Origin: Lindgomyces ingoldianus
Taxonomy: Eukaryota > Ascomycota > Dothideomycetes > Pleosporales > Lindgomycetaceae
Assembly: GCF_010093535.1 (NCBI RefSeq)
Contig: NW_022985199.1
Location: 468,100 to 532,099 of the forward strand
DNA length: 64,000 bases
Direction: 5' to 3'
Made by a program: the position numbers and the translations under genes. Below the pieces are notes generated by a model, which did no database searches, was not told the DNA's origin, and worked only from the letters and a program-made list of their open reading frames with translations. Positions 58,416 through 64,000 of the stretch are shown piece after piece. How positions within the stretch are numbered: the stretch's first letter is position 1; each line of letters starts with the position of its first letter.

Positions 58416-61400
58416 CTACCCCCTCACCACGCCCTTTAACACCACCTCCAAATTCGCGATACTGACCGGCTTAATCAAAAATAAGTTAATGCCAGAGACA
58501 TGGGCTTCTTGCTGCGCTTCCGATGATGCGACACCCGTGAGTGCAATGATGGTGACCGGACTAGCGCCAGTATCGCGTTCGTGTGCGCGGATCTGGCGTG
58601 CTGCTTCGAGGCCGTCCATTTCGGGCATGTTGATGTCCACTAGGGAGGTACTGTCAGTTACGTATTGAGGAAAGGGGATGGAGAGTGCGGGAAGGGGCTT
58701 ACTTAGTACTACGTCGAAGTTGCGGTTAGATTTGAAGAGGTCGACGGCTTCGACGCCGTTGGTTGCGAGACTATGGCGATGGCCAAGCTTCTCGATGAAG
58801 GTGCGGAGGAGACGCAGGTTGATGGGATTGTCGTCGACCGCGAGACAGTTCAGCGCGTGATGGTTTTGACCGAGGTTGATCGCAGAGCTCTTGAAGGGTG
58901 ACATTAGGACTTCTGGGGCACTGAGCGTGGACATGATTGGTGGTCGCAGGGTGTCTAAGCCCGTCGGTAGAGTGGGAGCCTTAATGTTCTCCTTAAGACT
59001 GAGAGCCTCTACGTTGGGGATCGCAGTATCGGTCTCTGCTGACCGGGTCATTATTCGATTTGAATGGCGATCAAGGCAGGAGGTCAAAGCCTTGGCGAGT
59101 TTGTGTGGACCACAAGGTTGGGTAACGCATTCGAAGATCTGGCCTGGGACAGTAATCGCCGTACATGACTGCACGGACGCGGCGCCTTGACACAGGGAAA
59201 TGACCGGAGACATCGGAGCTGAGTCTGGGTTGCTTATATACTGCTGGCGAAGCATTTTCGCGCCAGCTTCAGTTGCTACGAAGAGGTCTGGTGTCGTGGC
59301 CTTGGGGGATCCATGGTGCTGGATTCGCATTCCAAACCAGTCAGTACAGAGACTGTCCAGCGCCTTCAGCGTCAACACACTAGCATTCTTGCTCTTGGGG
59401 TTCTTGACTGGGAAGTATTCCATCTCGTCATCAAATCCCACGAAAGCAACTTTCATGCCCTTGGTTCGCCTCGTGATAGACCACAGATCCTTGTCCGGCA
59501 TGGCGGCATGAACAGTAGGAGACATCATTGACAGCTTCAACGGACAGTAGACAGTGAATTTAGTTCCGTATCCCTTTTGACTGCGGACGTCGATGTCGCC
59601 GCCTAGAGACTGGACGATTTGTTTCACGATACTAAGGCCGAGACCTGTCCCCTGACTGAGAGGATTCTCCTGCGCGAAAGAATGGAAAATTCGATTGTTC
59701 ACGTAGTCCTCCGACATTCCGATGCCAGAATCACTGATCGTAAGGCGAACGTCAGAGACTTCATCTGTTGGACTGCCACGTCCAGCTTGAAGCTTGACCT
59801 TGATATAGCCGGCCTGTGTGTACTTCAGAGAGTTGCCGAATAGGTTCATGAGAACACGGCGCCACGCTCCAGGCTGAGTCCGGAAGACGTAATTATCACT
59901 CTTATTGATATCGACGATGACAGCAATTGGAGCAACGTCGTTAGCCGGCTTATGCTTCTGGAATGCCTTTACGGCGCTCTTCTGGAAGTTATGTCCAGCA
60001 AACACGGTCTCAAGAACCTCCTCAGTCAACACGCTGAGGTCGACATCGGTGATCAGAGTCATAATGTCGTTCGCATGCCCCTGGCTAGAAGTGATGACTT
60101 GCTTGGAGCTTTGAGAACGCTTCTTCTGACGCTTGGACGTCCCGCGCGTAAGATTGTTGATCTTTGCAAAATCGAGAACCTGTGCAATATGTTAGACGAT
60201 TCAAGCGCAAGGTTGAAAGCGGAAACTTACATGATTGATGGTATCCAGTAAAGTCTTTCCGCACGTCTCGATCGTCTGGGCGGTACTTAGCTGGAACGTG
60301 TCGAGGTAGGTGTCCCTAAGCAATTCACAAGATCCAAGAATACCGTGGAGAGGTGACCTAAGCTCATGACTAATTGATGAAATGAAGTCGCCTTTAGCAG
60401 CATCCGCCAGCTTTGTGTCGAGACGTGCCACTTCTCCCATAATAATGTTGCCAAATGCCGCGAGATAACTGAGTTCTTGCTCGCTAGTAAACACACGCAT
60501 GGGGTCCGAACTCCAGATGATGGCTCCAGCGTACCATCGATCGCGATGCGCATCCCATAATGGATATAAGACGAGGCTACGAGCTGTAGGGAAAACCTCA
60601 CGGAGAAGATTCTCATCGTCCTGGCTTCTTGCGGATTCCGATTTCTTAGGAGCAAGGAATTCGAGCGTCTCGGCCAAAGGCGTCAGCTGCGGCTGTACTT
60701 CCGGCTCCACTGCAGTGGCACCACCCGGCATCTCAGAGGCTCCGTCGTCATCGAAGTTGAATATCTGACCATGAGTATACGCGCGTAGGAGATATCGAAG
60801 GACACTTTCCGTCATGGTGTATGTCCCACTAGGCAAGTCGTCAGAGGTCGCGCTGTTCTTATCAAGAGACTCGCCAAGGATGATACATGGTTTATCTTGC
60901 TCAGATGGATCCACCGGTTGCTCTTGCGCAAGCTCATCTTCGACAAGGCCACCGAAGGTACTGACCTTGGCGTCGAAGAATATTGCGCCATCCGCCTCTG
61001 TCGCCTCTAGGATCATAGTGGTAGCCCGGGTGAAGGTTGCCCTAACCTCCGGGGACACTCGATCTTGTTGCGTTCCATCTATTGTTGACGACGCAGACTT
61101 GGTAGCAACCACTGATGGGCGAGAGTTTGCAGTGATCTCGGAAACAGGCGTGATATTGGCACTACCAGGAGCAACGGCTCCAGGAGACGTCGGATTCGGA
61201 CTGTTCACGCTGGGGTTGCTTGAATCCAGACTGTCGTTTCGGTTGAGCAGCACTGGCTCTTCCATATTGGGTCTAGGCGTTGGAGCGGAAGACATGGTTT
61301 GTCGACGCTGACGCGGCGCAGTCGCTGTCTCCACGGGCCCAGCAGTTCCTCCTTCCTCCATCTCCCATGGGTCCTGCCACCATTCCTCCAGGCTAGCCTT

Positions 61401-62235
61401 GCCTTCTGCGAACGAGCCTAAACTCCTCACCATAGTACCCCCACGTCTGTGATCCTCCGCAGCCCGCTTCATTTCCAAATGCTTCATGATCGTATAGCCC
61501 ATGCCTTTCAGAAAAGACAAATCTACGGAAGAAATGCCATCGCGTGGTGTCTCATCAAGCACACAGTACGTGCCTATACTATGTCCCTTAGGACTGCGGA
61601 TGGGTACACCGGCGTAAAACCGGGAGTATGGATAGCCGACCACGAAGGGGTAGTCGTTGAAGCGAGCATCTAGAGATAGGTCGTTGACGACGAGTGACGG
61701 GATGTTGCTGAAATCGTCATAGTCCGGCCCTGCATCGTCCAGTGGCAGATTCACCGTATAGTAACAGATGCTCTTTTGCTTTGGGAATGTCGTGGTACCC
61801 CAGCACAAATTGTCTTCCTCGAATTGAGCTTCGCCGGTTTGCAGAGACAGAGTCCTCGTGGCCTCTGCGAGGATATAGCAAGTCTTTCGATCGAAGAACG
61901 AAATCAAGCAGCGACGCGTGTTTAGGCGGAGGGCCCCCAATTGCGCAAAAGCAGTGAGGGCAGGATCATCAGAAAGACAAGGCTTGCACGGCTCTACTAG
62001 AGGAGGACTTGGTGCGCGCGCCACAGGCTGGAGACCAGGGACGTCGTCGGCCTTAAGGGGCTGCGACTTCTGATAGTAGCTGCAGGCCTGTCAGAACCAG
62101 AAGACTTCGAGTAGGGTCGAGAGACACTCACCGGTAGAATTCCCGCTCTTTCGTCCTGTCGGTGACCTCCATTTCTCGCTTGGAGGCCTTTGCGGGGACA
62201 GAGCTCGTTGACGAAGGAAGTTGGCCGCCCATCAT
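58416..62235 (-). CDS. Hybrid histidine kinase with N-terminal GAF domain
   Basis: Exons 62132-62235, 60231-62079, 58703-60179 and 58416-58639 (introns 52, 51 and 63 nt), 1217 residues. The order is a short N-terminus (MMGGQLPSSTSS) and a GAF domain at about 70-260 (RRCLISFFDRKTCYILAEAT, YAGVPIRSPKG). A Ser/Pro linker and a second GAF-like part (ATFTRATTMILEATEADGAI, DRWYAGAIIWSSDP) follow. HisKA has H606 in SSISHELRSPLHG. The HATPase shows N-box VLMNLFGNSLKYT, SDSGIGMS and GTGLGLSIVKQIV. The receiver has AVDDNPINLRLL, phospho-acceptor D1145 in VLMDINMPEMDG and the KP of FLIKPVS. It is probably soluble (no membrane helices) and feeds the Ypd1 phosphorelay; the signal is unknown. The ATG at 62235 is used because upstream frame has only TTG. 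Confidence 0.93.
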
Positions 62236-63150
62236 GGAGTGTTGTAGGGGGCGGAAAAGGCGCGACGAGGAGCGAGGAAAGAGGACATGCCGCGCACGTG
62301 AGGACAGGAAGACAGTGGCAGTCGTGGAATGAAGGCTCGACCAGGTATGGGTCTGGACTTGGCCGGGAGGAACTTTGTCAGGCGCAGGGTGGAGGGCGGG
62401 AGTGACTGGGCGCAGACCGCGCAGGCTTTCCGATTCTTTGCGGTGCGGGACCAATGGTATGATGTCATAAGCGGAGCGGAACTCATCAATTAGGCCCTGT
62501 TGAACCACCGCAGCCAGAGCTGGAGTGTGTCTGGCGTCTACTCTACCCCCAGCAGAGATCGACGCCGAAGTTCTCAGACCCCGCGCCAAGCCTAAATTCA
62601 GAGTCTGCGGTTCTCTTGCTGGTTCCAGGCTCAAGAGGCCATCCGTGCGAGGAAGCAATCCCTCGGGAGTTTTGACATATCAGCCAACCATTGTCCTGGA
62701 AAATGCCGCGATGTGAACATACCGATCAGCGCCTTTGGCATTGTGTCTCAAGATCGGGCTGCCGATGCCTGCTTTGATGTTTTCTGGTCCTGGGTTTCTG
62801 TTGCTGAGATTGCCGAGCACGTGACCCATACACACAAATACTCAGCCTTACATCCGGTCCGCGCTTCTGAGCAGCAGCCTTGGAACGGATCCGCTGTGCT
62901 TCACGGTTGCCTCACAACACGAAAGCAGAGTCTTAGCTGAATGGTATCTACGGGGTGAAGATTCTTTATTAAAGTAAGTTCGGTCTCTGTTCCTGTGAAT
63001 TAGGGCTCAGACGGGCCACTTCTTCCTGGGAGGGCTTGTATGAGTCAAGGGAGCCAATCACCACCACTCTCGTCTGTACCATCCGTCCACTCGAGCCAAT
63101 GTCAACTTGACAGAACTGCTTTGAAGTCATCGCTAACCCAGCACGCAGTC
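62236..63150. other. Divergent promoter region, histidine kinase / NAD+ synthetase
   Basis: About 915 bp. The kinase frame stays open upstream without an ATG, so this part is probably leader. No other gene supported. Confidence 0.55.
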
Positions 63151-64000
63151 ATGGGGCGTTTAATGACCGTGGCGACTTGCTCGCTTAATCGTGCGTATCC
63201 AAATACCCGTTTAAATGTCATCTGACAACTGACGCGTATTCTAGAGTGGGCACTTGACTGGGAGGGTAACCTCGCGAGAATTAAAGAGAGTATACATGAA
63301 GCTAAAGCTCGGGGAGCCACTCTTCGTGTCGGACCAGAACTCGAGGTACATCTTCCCCGAGTCTTGTGAAGCCTTCCTAATCCTCGAGTCTGGAACAGGT
63401 CTGTGGCTATGGCTGTCTGGATCACTTTCTCGAAGGCGACCTGTATCTCCATTGCTGGGAAATGCTCCTCAATATCTTGAATGATGCATCTTGCCATAGC
63501 ATACTCCTTGACATTGGGATGCCAGTCATACATCGCAACAATAGGTTCAATAGGTAACATAGCTTTCGGACCTTCAGTAGGACATGTAAACCTTACTTTG
63601 CCACAGTCGAATAATCGCCCTAAACGGAAAGATTATCCTGATCCGGTGGGTGTGGCTCTACAAATGTATAATATGGTTGTCCATACTGAACCAAGTCTAG
63701 ACCGAAGTTATGGCTCGCCAATGACGGCAACTATAGAGAAATGAGATACTTCATCCCCTGGGGTATGGACGCCGTTAACGGTTGAAACTGTGAATGCTAA
63801 TAGGCTCAGGACGTCCGACCCATGTTGAGGAATACTACCTTCCTCGATTGATTGCTAACGTACAAGGGAGCCAGAAGGTTCCCATAGGAGACGCTGTGAT
63901 TTCAACTCCGGATACATGTTTCGGAGCAGAGACATGCGAGGTCTGATTTACTACTTCCTTTTTCGGATGCCTATACTGAATTGTCGAATAGGAGCTGTTC
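63151..64000 (+). CDS. qns1: Glutamine-dependent NAD+ synthetase, N-terminal part
   Basis: Partial gene cut by the right edge. Exons: 63151-63190, 63245-63345, 63399-63553, 63607-63645, 63701-63762, 63810-63940 and 63992-64000 onward; introns are 47-55 nt. It starts [20 protein letters not shown] and encodes the nitrilase-like glutaminase domain. The catalytic triad falls at E45 (GPELE), K114 (RPKLWLAND) and C175 (ETCEELF), the numbering known for eukaryotic enzymes. This domain releases ammonia from glutamine for the C-terminal synthetase, which converts deamido-NAD+ to NAD+. In the intron ending at 63809, the CTCAG acceptor is preferred over the TAG at 63803 because it gives the family's PWxRP spacing. 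The donor GTCTGA of the last intron is unusual. About three quarters of the protein lies outside the window. Confidence 0.93.

Noticed and set aside
63102..63560. 152-codon minus-strand frame at the right end
   Set aside because: It is the antisense shadow of the NAD+ synthetase exons, whose catalytic triad falls at the expected positions.
1..64000. CRISPR arrays, bacterial operons or prophage
   Set aside because: Spliced eukaryotic genes throughout; the only regular repeats are coding TPR units and a short minisatellite.

Overview
The window is nuclear DNA of a filamentous ascomycete (Pezizomycotina). Genes carry many short introns (about 41-141 nt, mostly near 53) with CTAAC/CTGAC-type branch sites and GT..AG ends. 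Families such as the fungal rhodopsin-like membrane protein, Zn2Cys6 regulator and STAND/NLR receptors point the same way. The class within Pezizomycotina cannot be fixed from the sequence. Gene models below were spliced by eye; every complete model keeps one open frame from start to stop.

Layout: 1-2060, an NB-ARC/TPR NLR running off the left edge (-). 2825-4021, DGK1-like CTP-dependent diacylglycerol kinase (-), divergent from 4873-6855 SPB4 DEAD-box helicase (+). 7323-7424, U6 snRNA (-) with its own TATA box. 8798-10897, kelch-repeat single-pass membrane protein (-), divergent from 12542-13181 UBC7 (+). 14273-16315, a tentative exon pair and a tentative 188-aa orphan gene (-). 16802-18459, bleomycin hydrolase (-). 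19197-19950, MARVEL-like membrane protein (+). 20758-22168, PRISE-type reductase (+), convergent with 22252-24786 VWA-domain protein (-). 25299-26518, catalytically dead E2-like protein (-). 29746-31714, MFS transporter (+). 32790-36140, PPR1-like Zn2Cys6 regulator (+). 37339-42304, large NACHT-ankyrin-SPRY NLR (+). 42421-44055, JmjC protein (-). 44696-46380, rhodopsin-like membrane protein (-). 46381-53370, a gene-poor AT-rich island holding a wrecked HeLo-like/NACHT/ankyrin NLR pseudogene. 53371-54890, reticulon (+). 56405-57594, unknown multi-pass membrane protein (+). 58416-62235, GAF hybrid histidine kinase (-). 63151-64000, N-terminal glutaminase part of NAD+ synthetase (+), cut by the right edge.

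Most genes are single housekeeping or signalling units with no metabolic cluster. The recurrent theme is three separate STAND/NLR loci in 64 kb with different architectures: NB-ARC+TPR, NACHT+ANK+SPRY, and a pseudogenised HeLo-like+NACHT+ANK. In fungi such receptors are linked to non-self recognition and regulated cell death. The third carries many stops explained by C-to-T or G-to-A transitions, which fits repeat-induced point mutation or a similar process. ER and ubiquitin functions also recur (UBC7, pseudo-E2, reticulon, DGK1), but the genes are not arranged as a unit.
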